From Microbacterium sp. AB (GTDB lineage Bacteria; Actinomycetota; Actinomycetes; Actinomycetales; Microbacteriaceae), in contig NZ_CP118157.1 in NCBI RefSeq assembly GCF_032878875.1, forward strand, positions 3,348,001 through 3,412,000: a DNA stretch of 64,000 bases. Reading direction: 5' to 3'. The position numbers were made by a program, and so were the translations under genes. A model generated the notes under the pieces. That model saw only the letters and a program-made list of their open reading frames with translations, was not told where the DNA came from and searched no databases. Numbering within the stretch: the stretch's first letter is position 1; every line of letters starts with the position of its first letter. This document shows positions 17,258 through 25,604 of this stretch, piece after piece.

Positions 17258-17741
17258 GCGCCGTCTCCTCATCGCTCGTCTCCGGCCGCGGCACGAGAAG
17301 CGCCACGGTCTCCGCCACGCACACCGGCTTCCCGCCGCCCTCCCGTTCGACGGTCACCCGCTCGACCAGCTGATGGCCGCGGGGGGTCGCGGTGAGCGAC
17401 ACGAGCTCGACGCCCACGCGGACGCGCGAGCCCGCCGGCGTCGGGGCCGGGAAGCGCACCCTCCCGGCCCCGTAGTTCACGACCATCCGCAGCCCCGCGA
17501 TGGTGTAGATCTGCGCCGAGAGGGAGGGGACGAGCGCCAGGACCAGGTAGCCGTGCGCGATGGTCGTCCCGAACGGGCCGCGCGCCGCCCGTTCGGGATC
17601 GACGTGGATCCACTGCCGATCGCCCGTCAGCTCGGCGAACGCGTCGATCCGCTCCTGCGTCACCTCGAACCACCCCGACCACCCGAGGTGCGTCCCGATC
17701 GCGCCGTCCAGCTCGTCGAGTCCGTCGATGACCCTCACCAT
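17250..17741 (-). CDS. MaoC-like dehydratase (R-specific enoyl-CoA hydratase type)
   Basis: This 163-residue single hot-dog domain protein has the hydratase-2 motif AELTGDRQWIHVDPERA followed by GPFGTTIAHGYL. The Asp and His of these motifs form the active site in MaoC/R-hydratases. It hydrates a trans-2-enoyl-CoA to a 3-hydroxyacyl-CoA. The ATG at 17741 is preferred over that at 17759 because GGAGGGG lies just before it. Position between SDR and ACAD genes agrees with the middle step of a beta-oxidation cycle. Confidence 0.85.
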   Translation of the reverse strand: MVRVIDGLDELDGAIGTHLGWSGWFEVTQERIDAFAELTGDRQWIHVDPERAARGPFGTTIAHGYLVLALVPSLSAQIYTIAGLRMVVNYGAGRVRFPAPTPAGSRVRVGVELVSLTATPRGHQLVERVTVEREGGGKPVCVAETVALLVPRPETSDEETAHD

Positions 17742-17763
17742 GCGCCCCTCCTCGCCCATCGGC

Positions 17764-18525
17764 TCAGTCGACCGGTCCGCCGGCGGCGTAGACGACCTGA
17801 CCGGAGATGTACCCCGCTCCCTCGCTCACGAGGAAGGAGGCCAGATGCGCGATGTCCTCCGGATCGCCCGCGCGCCCGACCGGGATCTTCTTCACCACGG
17901 CGTTCGCGAACTCCTCGAAGGAGATGCCCAGACGCTCCGCCGTGGCTCTGGTCATGTCGGTCTGGATGAACCCCGGGGCGATGGCGTTGACCGTGATGCC
18001 GAACCGGCCGAGCTCGATCGCGAGCGTCTTGGTGAGCCCCTGCAGCCCGGCCTTCGCGGTCGAGTAGTTGGCCTGGCCGCGGTTTCCCAGCGCCGCCGTG
18101 CTGGAGATGTTCACGATCCGCCCCCAGCCGGCCGCGGTCATGTGCCGCTGGGCGGCGCGGCTCAGCAGGAACGCGCCGCGCAGGTGGACGTCGAGGACCG
18201 AGTCCCACTCGTCGACGGTGAGCTTGAACAGCAGGTTGTCCCGGGTGATCCCCGCGTTGTTCACGAGCACGGACGGCGGCCCCAGTCGATCGGCCACCCG
18301 CTCGACGACCTCCTCGACGGCGTGCTCGTCGGTGACGTCGACGCCGAACGCGCCGGCTCGGCCGCCGGCGCGCCCGATCTCCGACGCCACCGCTCCGGCG
18401 CCTCGCTCGTCGAGGTCGAGGACCGCGACGCCGAAGCCGTCTGCCGCGAGACGCCGTGCGACGGCGGCGCCGATGCCGCGCGCCGCCCCGGTGACGACGG
18501 CGATGCGCGCGTCTGGAGTGCTCAT
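17764..18525 (-). CDS. 3-oxoacyl-ACP/CoA reductase-like SDR (FabG type)
   Basis: This 253-residue SDR has TGAARGIG at 13-20, VNNAGITRDN (the FabG hallmark), ISSTAALGNRGQANYSTAKAG with the Ser-Tyr-Lys set, and APGFIQTDMT. In this operon it most likely oxidises the 3-hydroxyacyl-CoA from the MaoC protein to the 3-ketoacyl-CoA that the thiolase cleaves, a direction FabG homologues can run in catabolic clusters. It is 47 bp after the thiolase gene and 22 bp before the MaoC gene. Confidence 0.88.
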   Translation of the reverse strand: MSTPDARIAVVTGAARGIGAAVARRLAADGFGVAVLDLDERGAGAVASEIGRAGGRAGAFGVDVTDEHAVEEVVERVADRLGPPSVLVNNAGITRDNLLFKLTVDEWDSVLDVHLRGAFLLSRAAQRHMTAAGWGRIVNISSTAALGNRGQANYSTAKAGLQGLTKTLAIELGRFGITVNAIAPGFIQTDMTRATAERLGISFEEFANAVVKKIPVGRAGDPEDIAHLASFLVSEGAGYISGQVVYAAGGPVD

Positions 18526-18572
18526 GTCGGATCTCCTGTCGATCGTGGGGCTGCGTGTGTCCGGGGGCGGTC

Positions 18573-19790
18573 TCAGCTCAGGCGTTCGAGGACGAGCGCC
18601 ATGCCCTGACCGCCCGCCACGCACATGGTCTCCAGGCCGAACTGGCCGTCGTCGTGGCGCAGCGAGTTGAGAAGGGTGGTCGTGATGCGGGCGCCGGTCA
18701 TGCCGAACGGGTGACCGACCGCGATCGCCCCGCCGTGGACGTTGAGCCTGTCCTCGTCGATCCCGAGCTCGCGCGCCGACGGGATCACCTGGGCGGCGAA
18801 CGCCTCGTTGATCTCCACGAGGTCGATGTCGTCGATCGTGAGACCGGCGAGCGCCAGCGCCCGACGGGACGCCTCGACCGGGCCGAGCCCCATCGTCTCC
18901 GGGGACAGCGCGCTCACCCCGGTGCTGACGACGCGGGCGAGCGGGGTGATGCCGAGCCGACGGGCCTTGACGTCCGACATGACGACCAAGGCCGCGGCGC
19001 CGTCGTTGACGCCGCAGCAGTTCGCTGCCGTGACCGTGCCGTCGGGCCGGAACACGGGCTCCAGGGCGGCGACGCGCTCCAGGGTCACGCCGGCGCGAGG
19101 CCCGTCGTCGCGGGAGACGACGGTGCCGTCGGGGAGCGTGACCGGAGTGATCTCCCGCGACCAGAAGCCGTCGGCGACGGCCGCCTCCGCGCGGTTCTGG
19201 CTGCGCACGGCGAAGGCGTCCTGCTCCTCCCGACTGACGCCGGTGAGCCGGGCGACGTTCTCGGCGGTCTGGCCCATCTGCAGGTAGACGTCGGGGAGCT
19301 CGCCGTCGTGCCGCGGGTCCGTCCAGGGCCGGCGGCCGGCGGCGACCTCGCCGCTGCGCGTCTCGGCGCGCTCGAACCGGGGGTTCTTCGTGCCGGGGCC
19401 GCCGTCGGACCTGCCCGCGGCGTACTGGCTCACCGTCTCGACGCCGGCCGAGACGAACACGTCGCCCTCCCCCGCCCTGATGGCGTGCAGCGCCATGCGG
19501 GTCGTCTGCACACTCGACGCGCAGTACCGGTTGACGGTGGTTCCCGGGAGGCGGTCGAGCCCCGCGAGCACGGCCACGACCCGGGCGAGGTTGTAGCCGG
19601 AGCTGCCGGCGGGAGAGCCGCATCCGAGGAAGAGGTCCTCGATGTCGCGCGGGTCGAGCTGGGGGACCTGCGCAAGCGCCGCCTCGAGGATCTGGACGGC
19701 GAGGTCGTCGGGCCGCACATCGCGCAAGGACCCCTTCCCCGCGCGTCCGATGGGCGAGCGGGCAGCGGCGACGATGACGGCTTCGGGCAC
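18573..19790 (-). CDS. Acetyl-CoA C-acyltransferase (thiolase)
   Basis: This 405-residue thiolase has the nucleophile cysteine in VNRYCASSVQ, the NEAFAAQ motif, the GHPFGMTGAR loop and the C-terminal catalytic cysteine in ETMCVAGGQGMA. It cleaves a 3-ketoacyl-CoA with CoA to acetyl- (or propionyl-) CoA and a shortened acyl-CoA. The GTG at 19790 (MPEAVIVAAARSPIG) is chosen because ACGGAG precedes it and the family begins there; the open frame upstream is non-homologous. It follows the crotonase gene by 28 bp and provides the last step of the side-chain cycle. Confidence 0.88.
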   Translation of the reverse strand: MPEAVIVAAARSPIGRAGKGSLRDVRPDDLAVQILEAALAQVPQLDPRDIEDLFLGCGSPAGSSGYNLARVVAVLAGLDRLPGTTVNRYCASSVQTTRMALHAIRAGEGDVFVSAGVETVSQYAAGRSDGGPGTKNPRFERAETRSGEVAAGRRPWTDPRHDGELPDVYLQMGQTAENVARLTGVSREEQDAFAVRSQNRAEAAVADGFWSREITPVTLPDGTVVSRDDGPRAGVTLERVAALEPVFRPDGTVTAANCCGVNDGAAALVVMSDVKARRLGITPLARVVSTGVSALSPETMGLGPVEASRRALALAGLTIDDIDLVEINEAFAAQVIPSARELGIDEDRLNVHGGAIAVGHPFGMTGARITTTLLNSLRHDDGQFGLETMCVAGGQGMALVLERLS

Positions 19791-19818
19791 GGCGACTCCG
19801 TTTCGAGGGGGGCGAGGA

Positions 19819-20649
19819 TCACGCGCCGGAGCCGTCGCGGCGATAGGCGCCCAGGCCGGGCTTGAACTCCTTGGTGTCCAGGAACTGCGACAGCCCCTGG
19901 GCGCGACCGCGCTCGGGATCGCTCCGCGCGAGCTGCGCCGCCTTCGCTCCCAGGTAGTCCGTCGCCTGCTCATAGTCCATCGTGGCGGAGTGGCGGAGCG
20001 CCTCCTTCGTCGCGCGGAGGGCGTACGGGTTGAGCGCGAGGAGCGTCGTCGTGAGCTCCCTCACCGCATCGTCGAGCTCGGCACGCGGCACCGACTCGTT
20101 CACCAGGCCGATCTCCCTGGCACGCTGGCCGCCGAAGGTCTTGCCGGTGAGCGCGTAGTACAGCGCGTCGCGGTAGCCGAGGCTCAGGGCGATGTCCCGA
20201 GTGACCAGGCCACCGGGGAGGATGCCCCAGTTGACCTCGGAGAGGCCGAACCGCGCCTCGTCCGCGGCGATCGCCAGGTCGCACGAGATCAGCGGCATGA
20301 ACGCCCCACCGAAACACCATCCGTTCACCGCGGCGATCGTGACGCGGGGGAAGAAGCGCAGGCGGCTGTACGACCACTCGCGCATCGTCCACTTGGTGCG
20401 CTCCGACAGCACCGGGTCGTCCTCCGTCTCGCGGAAGTACTCCTTGAGGTCCATCCCCGCGCTGAACGACTCCCCCGCGCCGGTGAGCACCAGCACGTCG
20501 GTCTCGGGATCCGAGCTCAGCCGGGTCAGGGCGTCGAGCATCTCGTCGTTGAGCTGCGGGCTCATCGCGTTGCGCTTGCGGGGCCGGTTCAGCGTGACGG
20601 TCGTGACCCGGCTCTCGTTCTCGACCGTGATGCATTCGTACGCGGGCAT
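19819..20649 (-). CDS. Crotonase closely resembling p-hydroxycinnamoyl-CoA hydratase/lyase
   Basis: At 276 residues it has the length and much of the sequence of Pseudomonas hydroxycinnamoyl-CoA hydratase-lyase (HCHL), by recall: RKRNAMSPQLN, GAGESFSAGMDLKEYFRE, NGWCFGGAF, FGLSEVNWGI, TGKTFGGQ, GLVNESVP and FKPGLGAY. The catalytic glutamate (Glu138) and one phenol-binding tyrosine (Tyr71) are conserved. The positions aligned to Ser123 and Tyr239 of the Pseudomonas enzyme appear as Met118 and Gly234. HCHL makes vanillin-type aldehydes plus acetyl-CoA from feruloyl-CoA; the changes suggest a related but different acyl-CoA. It is first in a CoA-pathway operon next to a PaaX-type gene. Confidence 0.8.
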   Translation of the reverse strand: MPAYECITVENESRVTTVTLNRPRKRNAMSPQLNDEMLDALTRLSSDPETDVLVLTGAGESFSAGMDLKEYFRETEDDPVLSERTKWTMREWSYSRLRFFPRVTIAAVNGWCFGGAFMPLISCDLAIAADEARFGLSEVNWGILPGGLVTRDIALSLGYRDALYYALTGKTFGGQRAREIGLVNESVPRAELDDAVRELTTTLLALNPYALRATKEALRHSATMDYEQATDYLGAKAAQLARSDPERGRAQGLSQFLDTKEFKPGLGAYRRDGSGA

Positions 20650-20692
20650 CCTTGCTCCTCCGTCGGGCGTTCGTCGCAGCCCCGAGGAGAAC

Positions 20693-20714
20693 ATATAACC
20701 TTTATGCGTTCGAC
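20693..20714 (-). promoter_or_regulatory. 22-bp PaaX-locus element, copy 1
   Basis: The element starts ATATAAC and ends CGTTCGAC; it matches 17 of 22 positions of the copy at 21583-21604. It lies between the PaaX-type gene's stop and the crotonase start, in an AT-rich patch, so it is placed to control the six-gene minus-strand operon. The regulator is inferred to be the PaaX-type protein encoded next to it. Confidence 0.5.
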
Positions 20715-20715
20715 G

Positions 20716-21558
20716 TCAATCTATTGATACAGGTTTCCCGTCGACCTCCGCGACCAGCCGATAGTAGTCCGCCGACCCCTCGGCCAGGAGCGCGTGCGCC
20801 TGCCCGAACAGCCGACGCGCCTCGTCGCCCTGCCACCCCGCGGGCTGGAGGTCCGCCGGGAACCGGGGATCGCGCCACGCGAGCCGGCGGTACGAGTGGA
20901 CCAGGCCGATGCGCGCCACGAGCGCCGTCCGGCCGTCCAGCGCCGCCTGCCGGTACGCCGGCATCCGCGCCCGCAGCTCCCGCACATACGCCTCGTAGTC
21001 GAGTCCGAGCGGCCCCAGGTCCCAGCACGCCGCGGCCAGCGCCCGATCCGCCGCCAGCCCGGAGGTCCGCGTCGTCAGGGTGGTCAGCGTCGCCGCCGCC
21101 AGCTCCGCGGTGGCGGTGAGGATGTCGTCGAACCCGGGACGGGGGCGGATCCACGTCGCGGGCGCGAGGAGCCCGAAGCCGTGCCACACGAGCTGCCTGC
21201 GCAGCTCGTCCCTGGTGTGCCGGTCGCCCTCCGGCACCGAGGAGACGACCATCGACCACTCGCCCGCCCACGCGTCGGGCGCCGGGCTGTGGATCCGCTG
21301 CGCCCCCTCGTGGATGGCCAGCACGCCCACGGCGCTCAGGCGGTACACCGACTCGCGCCCCTCGCGGCGCACCTCGAACCACCCGCGCTCGCGGAGGCGG
21401 GCGAGGGTCACGCGCATCGTCGGGCCGGAAACGCCGAGATCCTCGCCGAGGGCGACCAGGGACTTGAGCCGCAGCTCGCGCCCCCCGGAGCGGCTGAAGT
21501 CGCCGAGCAGGTTGACGACGAGAGCGCCGGGGCGCGCCCTGATCTCTTCGAAGGTCAC
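20716..21558 (-). CDS. PaaX family transcriptional regulator
   Basis: This 280-residue protein has the PaaX architecture. The N-terminal winged helix (about residues 15-75) contains LVVNLLGDFSR, SGPTMRVTLARLRERGWFEV and SVYRLSAVG. A central PaaX domain (WSMVVSSVPEGDR, RDELRRQLVWHGFG) and a C-terminal domain (AYRQAALDGRTALVARIGLVHSYRRL) follow. PaaX proteins repress phenylacetate-type CoA pathways and are released by an aryl-CoA thioester. It stands between the crotonase operon and the fused ACAD / ETF operon, with a matching 22-bp element on each side. The start is GTG at 21558. Confidence 0.88.
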   Translation of the reverse strand: MTFEEIRARPGALVVNLLGDFSRSGGRELRLKSLVALGEDLGVSGPTMRVTLARLRERGWFEVRREGRESVYRLSAVGVLAIHEGAQRIHSPAPDAWAGEWSMVVSSVPEGDRHTRDELRRQLVWHGFGLLAPATWIRPRPGFDDILTATAELAAATLTTLTTRTSGLAADRALAAACWDLGPLGLDYEAYVRELRARMPAYRQAALDGRTALVARIGLVHSYRRLAWRDPRFPADLQPAGWQGDEARRLFGQAHALLAEGSADYYRLVAEVDGKPVSID

Positions 21559-21582
21559 GATCGAATAGTAGCCAAGGTTGAT

Positions 21583-21604
21583 ATATAACGTTCTTTCGTT
21601 CTAC
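21583..21604. promoter_or_regulatory. 22-bp PaaX-locus element, copy 2
   Basis: The copy begins ATATAACG and ends CGTTCTAC, inside the 92-bp AT-rich gap between the divergent PaaX-type and fused ACAD genes. TTGATAC and TGATAC follow at 21608-21620. The core AACG-N6-CGTT is an inverted repeat in this copy. It is well placed to control both divergent transcripts. Confidence 0.55.
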
Positions 21605-21650
21605 TGCTTGATACTGATACAGTGCTCGCAGCACCCGAAGGAGCGTGACC

Positions 21651-23831
21651 GTGGTCGACACGACAGCATCCGCGACGGCGGCCGGCCCCGGCCTGGAGGC
21701 CGAGGAGACCGCCGCGCTGCGCGAGTCCGTGAGACGGGTCTGCGCGGACCTGTGGCCGGATGCGACCCACGCCGCGCACGGCGACCTCGCCGCGCTCTGG
21801 CTCGCCGCGGGCCGGCAGGGCTGGACCGGGCTCGGCGCCCCCGAGCTCTTCCCCGCCGCGCTCGCCGTGCAGGAGGAGCTCGGGCGCCTCGCCGCGCCGT
21901 TCCCCGCGACGGATGTCGCGCTCGTCGCCGACGTCGTCGAGACGCTCGGCGAGGTCGGCCTGTCCGCCGGGATCGCCGCCGCGACCGTGCGCCCGGTGAT
22001 CGCCCACGCGACGCTGGAGGCTCCGGGCGGCGTCGTCGCGCGGCATGTCGAGGCGGCATCCGCCGCCACGCATCTGCTCGTGGTCGACGAGGCGGGCGGG
22101 CGGCTCGGCTGGTTCGCCCTGGAGGGCGCCGAGGTGTCCGAGCTCCCCGGCCTGCCCGTCCCGGCGTGGTCCGCGATCAGACCGGCCGGAGGACCCGCGT
22201 GGACCGTCCCCCTCGCCGAGCATCCGTCTCTGCTTCGCCTCCGCCGGCTCGGTCTCGCCGCACGAGCCGCCGCCGCGGTCGGACGCACGCACGAGCTGGC
22301 ACTCGAGCATGCGAAGCGGCGCGAGCAGTTCGGGAGGCCCATCGGAGCGTTCCAGGCCGTGTCGCACCGCCTGGTCGACACGGAGATCGGGCTCACCGCG
22401 GCCCGGGAGCTCCTCGCGCACGCGCTCGAGCTGCGGGCGGCGGGCGACACCGCCTGGCAGCTGGCGGCCGAGGTCTACATCGAGTTCGCGGCCGAGCGCC
22501 TGCCGGGTCTGCAGTTCGGCGCGCACCACACGCTCGCGGCCACCGGCTACTTCGAGGAGAGCGAGGGCCCGTGGCTGTTCCGCCGCGTGCACGCCGACCT
22601 CGCCGCCCTCTCGGCGGTCGGCCGCGACGCGGGCGTCGGGGAGCACCTGATCGATCGGAGGCTCCCGCTGCCGCAGCACGATCGCGGCCCCTCCGCCCGA
22701 CGGGTGCGCGACGAGGTGCTCGAGGCGTTCGCACCGTGGACGTCGGGCCCGCCCTCGCATCTGCACACCTGGGACGACGCGGCGCGCGCGGTGCTCCGCG
22801 ACCGCGGATGGATCGGCGTCGGCTGGCCCCGCGAGGCCGGAGGCGGCGGCTGGCCGGTGGGCGACGTCCTCGCCTTCTCGGAGGCGCTCGCGTACGCGAA
22901 TCCGCCCCTGGGCAACATCCTGATGGGCATCAACTCGATCGCGCCCGTCGCCATCAGGGTCGGAAGCCCCGCCCTGCGCGAGCTCGTGCTGAACGAGGTG
23001 CGCAAGGGCGACCTGTCGATCGCCCTGGGGTACTCCGAGCCGGGAGCCGGGTCGGACCTCGCGTCGCTGCGCACACGCGCCGATCGCGTCGACGGCGGCT
23101 GGCTCGTCAACGGCCAGAAGATGTGGGGCACGTGCTTCCCGGACTCGCGATGGGTCCTCCTGGCCGCGCGCACCGACCCCGACGCGACGCCCCCGCAGGC
23201 GGGAATCACGCTCTTCCTCGTCGACGCCGACGCCCCGGGCATCACGGCCAGCCCGCACACCTCGCTCGCCGGAGACGTCTCGGCCACCACCTTCTGGGAC
23301 GACGTCTTCGTGCCCGACGACCGCGTCGTCGGCGAGGTCGGCGCAGGGTGGGCGGCGCTCACCGAGGCGCTGGCCGCCGAGCGCGTGCTGATCGGCGCGA
23401 GCGTGATGCGCGCGCACCGCGCGTTCGAACGGCTGGTCGACCTGGTCTCCTCGGACCCGGCGTCGGTGCTGCCCGCGCGCCGGCCGGAGCTGCGTCGCGA
23501 GATCGGACGGATCGCGGTGAGGCTGCAGGCGGCGAGGGCGCTCGTGAACCGGGGCGTCCGCGCCCTGACGAGCGGGGAGGGCGCGCGCGTCGAGGCGCCG
23601 ATGGCGAAGATCGCGGCCACCGAGCTCGCCGAGGATCTGAACGCCGCCGCGATCGGCCTGCTCGGTCCCGACGCGCTGTACGAGTGGGGCGTCGACGGCG
23701 CAGCCGGCGACGGCTCCTTCGAGGACGGCCTGCGCGCCTCGATCATGGGGGTGATCGCCGGCGGCACCGGCGACATCCAGCGCAATCTCGTGGCACGTGC
23801 CCTCGGGTTGCAGGAGAGGAGTCGTCGATGA
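21651..23831 (+). CDS. Fused double acyl-CoA dehydrogenase (beta-alpha fusion)
   Basis: This 726-residue protein contains two ACAD modules. The N-terminal half (about 1-350) carries the divergent type ([40 protein letters not shown]) without an SEPGAGSD motif. The C-terminal half (about 360-726) is a full FadE-type unit with [25 protein letters not shown] and [19 protein letters not shown]. The same alpha/beta pair exists as two separate overlapping genes at 14961-17257, in the opposite order. The GTG at 21651 is preferred to that at 21645 because AAGGAG then lies 7 nt away. Electrons should go to the ETF encoded immediately downstream. Confidence 0.85.
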   Translation: MVDTTASATAAGPGLEAEETAALRESVRRVCADLWPDATHAAHGDLAALWLAAGRQGWTGLGAPELFPAALAVQEELGRLAAPFPATDVALVADVVETLGEVGLSAGIAAATVRPVIAHATLEAPGGVVARHVEAASAATHLLVVDEAGGRLGWFALEGAEVSELPGLPVPAWSAIRPAGGPAWTVPLAEHPSLLRLRRLGLAARAAAAVGRTHELALEHAKRREQFGRPIGAFQAVSHRLVDTEIGLTAARELLAHALELRAAGDTAWQLAAEVYIEFAAERLPGLQFGAHHTLAATGYFEESEGPWLFRRVHADLAALSAVGRDAGVGEHLIDRRLPLPQHDRGPSARRVRDEVLEAFAPWTSGPPSHLHTWDDAARAVLRDRGWIGVGWPREAGGGGWPVGDVLAFSEALAYANPPLGNILMGINSIAPVAIRVGSPALRELVLNEVRKGDLSIALGYSEPGAGSDLASLRTRADRVDGGWLVNGQKMWGTCFPDSRWVLLAARTDPDATPPQAGITLFLVDADAPGITASPHTSLAGDVSATTFWDDVFVPDDRVVGEVGAGWAALTEALAAERVLIGASVMRAHRAFERLVDLVSSDPASVLPARRPELRREIGRIAVRLQAARALVNRGVRALTSGEGARVEAPMAKIAATELAEDLNAAAIGLLGPDALYEWGVDGAAGDGSFEDGLRASIMGVIAGGTGDIQRNLVARALGLQERSRR

Positions 23832-24601
23832 GGATCATCGTCCTGGTCAAGGAGGTCCCCGACACCTACGGGAGCCGCACGCTCGACCTGCAGACCGGTC
23901 TCGCGGACCGCGACGCGAGCGAGAGGGTGCTCGACGAGATCGGCGAGCGCGCGATCGAGTTCGCCGTCTCCTCCGCGGAGCAGCACCCCGGAACCGAGGT
24001 CGTGCTGCTGTCGGCCGGGCCGGACTCCGTGCCGGCGACGCTGCGGAAGGGGCTCGCGATGGGGGCGTCCCGCGCGGTCCACGTGCGAGACGACGGGATG
24101 CGCGGCGCCGACCTGACGCTCACGGCCGAGGCGCTGGCCAGGGCGATCGAGCGGATCGGCTTCGACCTGGTGGTCGCGGGGAACCTCTCGACCGACGGCT
24201 CGGGCGGGGTCGTCCCGGCGATGGTGGCGCAGTGGCTGGGGGTGCCGCACGCCACGAACCTCGACGCGGCGGGCATCGAGGACGGCACGGTCTCCGGCGA
24301 GCGGGCGAGCGACGGCGGCGTCCTCCGGCTCTCCGCTCCGCTTCCCGCCGTGCTGTCGATCACCGAGCGGCTCCCCGACCCGCGCTTCCCCCACTTCACG
24401 GGGATCATGGCGGCCAAGCGGAAGCCCTTCGAGACCCTCGGCCTCGCCGATCTCGGGGTCGACGCCGGAGCGGACACGCCGCGGTCCGTCGTGCTCGCCG
24501 TGAACGAGCGGCCGGCCCGTGCGGCCGGGGTGAAGATCGTCGACGACGGCGACGCGGGGACCCGGATCGCCGAGTTCCTGGTGCAGAACAGGCTGGCGTG
24601 A
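23828..24601 (+). CDS. etfB: Electron transfer flavoprotein subunit beta
   Basis: This 257-residue subunit starts [15 protein letters not shown]. It has [15 protein letters not shown] and the nucleotide-binding [21 protein letters not shown] (written here in parts: [10 protein letters not shown] and MVAQWLG) plus the recognition-loop region [20 protein letters not shown]. With the alpha subunit it forms the FAD/AMP heterodimer that collects electrons from acyl-CoA dehydrogenases. Its ATG overlaps the ACAD stop (ATGA), so ACAD and ETF are translated together. Together these imply a dedicated ETF for this pathway. Confidence 0.92.
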   Translation: MRIIVLVKEVPDTYGSRTLDLQTGLADRDASERVLDEIGERAIEFAVSSAEQHPGTEVVLLSAGPDSVPATLRKGLAMGASRAVHVRDDGMRGADLTLTAEALARAIERIGFDLVVAGNLSTDGSGGVVPAMVAQWLGVPHATNLDAAGIEDGTVSGERASDGGVLRLSAPLPAVLSITERLPDPRFPHFTGIMAAKRKPFETLGLADLGVDAGADTPRSVVLAVNERPARAAGVKIVDDGDAGTRIAEFLVQNRLA

Positions 24602-24612
24602 GGAGCAGGACC

Positions 24613-25599
24613 ATGACCGATCTCCCGACGGATGCGATCCTCGTGCTCGCCGAGGCGGACCCCGCGGGCGGGCTCGCCAGGAGCGTGCCCGCCCTGCTGG
24701 GCGCGGCCGGCCTCGTGGGCACCCCCGTCGCGCTCGTGGTGACCGCGCCCGGCTCCGCGCAGGCCGCTGCGGAGGCCGCCGGCCGCCTGGGCGCGCCCCA
24801 CGTGCTCGCCGTGGAGACGCCGCACGCCGACGCCGTGCTCACCCGTCCGCTCGTGGACGCGCTGGCCGCGGCGATGGACGCCGTGCGGCCGGCCGCGGTG
24901 CTGATCTCGAACTCCGTCGAGGGGCGGGACGCCGCCGGACGACTCGCCGTGCGCACGCGCAGCGCGCTCGCCGTCGACGCGATCGGCGTCGACCGCGACG
25001 AGGAGGGGATCGTCGTGCGGCATTCCGTGTACGGCGGCGACTACGACGTCGACTCGGCCGTCACCTTCGGCACGCCGATCATCACGGTGCGCGAGGGCGC
25101 GGTCGACGCGCGCGCCACGGCCACCACCCCCGTCGTCACGGCGCTGGACGTGGCGTCGACCGATGCCCCCGCGGCGACGGTCACCGGCTTCACGGCGGCG
25201 GAGGCGCCGTCGTCCCGGCCCGAGCTGCGCGGGGCCGCCGCCGTGGTCTCGGGAGGCAGAGGGCTCGGATCGTCCGAGGGCTTCGCGCTGGTCGAAGAGC
25301 TCGCCGACGCGCTCGGGGCCGCGGTGGGCGCCTCGCGAGCGGCCGTCGACGCGGGCTTCGTCCCGCAGAGCCACCAGGTCGGCCAGACGGGCGTGTCGGT
25401 CTCGCCGCAGCTGTACGTCGCGCTCGGCATCTCCGGTGCGATCCAGCACCGCGCCGGCATGCAGACCTCGAAGACGATCGTGGCGATCGACAAGGACGCC
25501 GACGCGCCGATCTTCGACATCGCCGACCTGGGCGTCGTGGGCGACGTGTTCGCGGTCGTGCCGCAGCTGATCCGAGCGCTCGAGTCGCGGAGGGGCTGA
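24613..25599 (+). CDS. etfA: Electron transfer flavoprotein subunit alpha
   Basis: This 328-residue subunit has the C-terminal FAD domain with [47 protein letters not shown] (in parts: [14 protein letters not shown] and GISGAIQH), [17 protein letters not shown]. These are the standard ETF-alpha contacts to FAD. It sits 11 nt after etfB. It passes electrons onward to a membrane quinone reductase; no ETF:quinone oxidoreductase gene is in the window, but a membrane cytochrome b gene follows directly. Confidence 0.92.
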   Translation: MTDLPTDAILVLAEADPAGGLARSVPALLGAAGLVGTPVALVVTAPGSAQAAAEAAGRLGAPHVLAVETPHADAVLTRPLVDALAAAMDAVRPAAVLISNSVEGRDAAGRLAVRTRSALAVDAIGVDRDEEGIVVRHSVYGGDYDVDSAVTFGTPIITVREGAVDARATATTPVVTALDVASTDAPAATVTGFTAAEAPSSRPELRGAAAVVSGGRGLGSSEGFALVEELADALGAAVGASRAAVDAGFVPQSHQVGQTGVSVSPQLYVALGISGAIQHRAGMQTSKTIVAIDKDADAPIFDIADLGVVGDVFAVVPQLIRALESRRG

Positions 25600-25604
25600 G
25601 GCCG

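Noticed and set aside
20724..21620. TTGATAC repeats near both PaaX-locus elements as part of the operator
   Set aside because: The distance to the 22-bp element differs (9 against 3 bp) and one copy lies inside the end of the PaaX-type coding sequence, so it may be coincidence.
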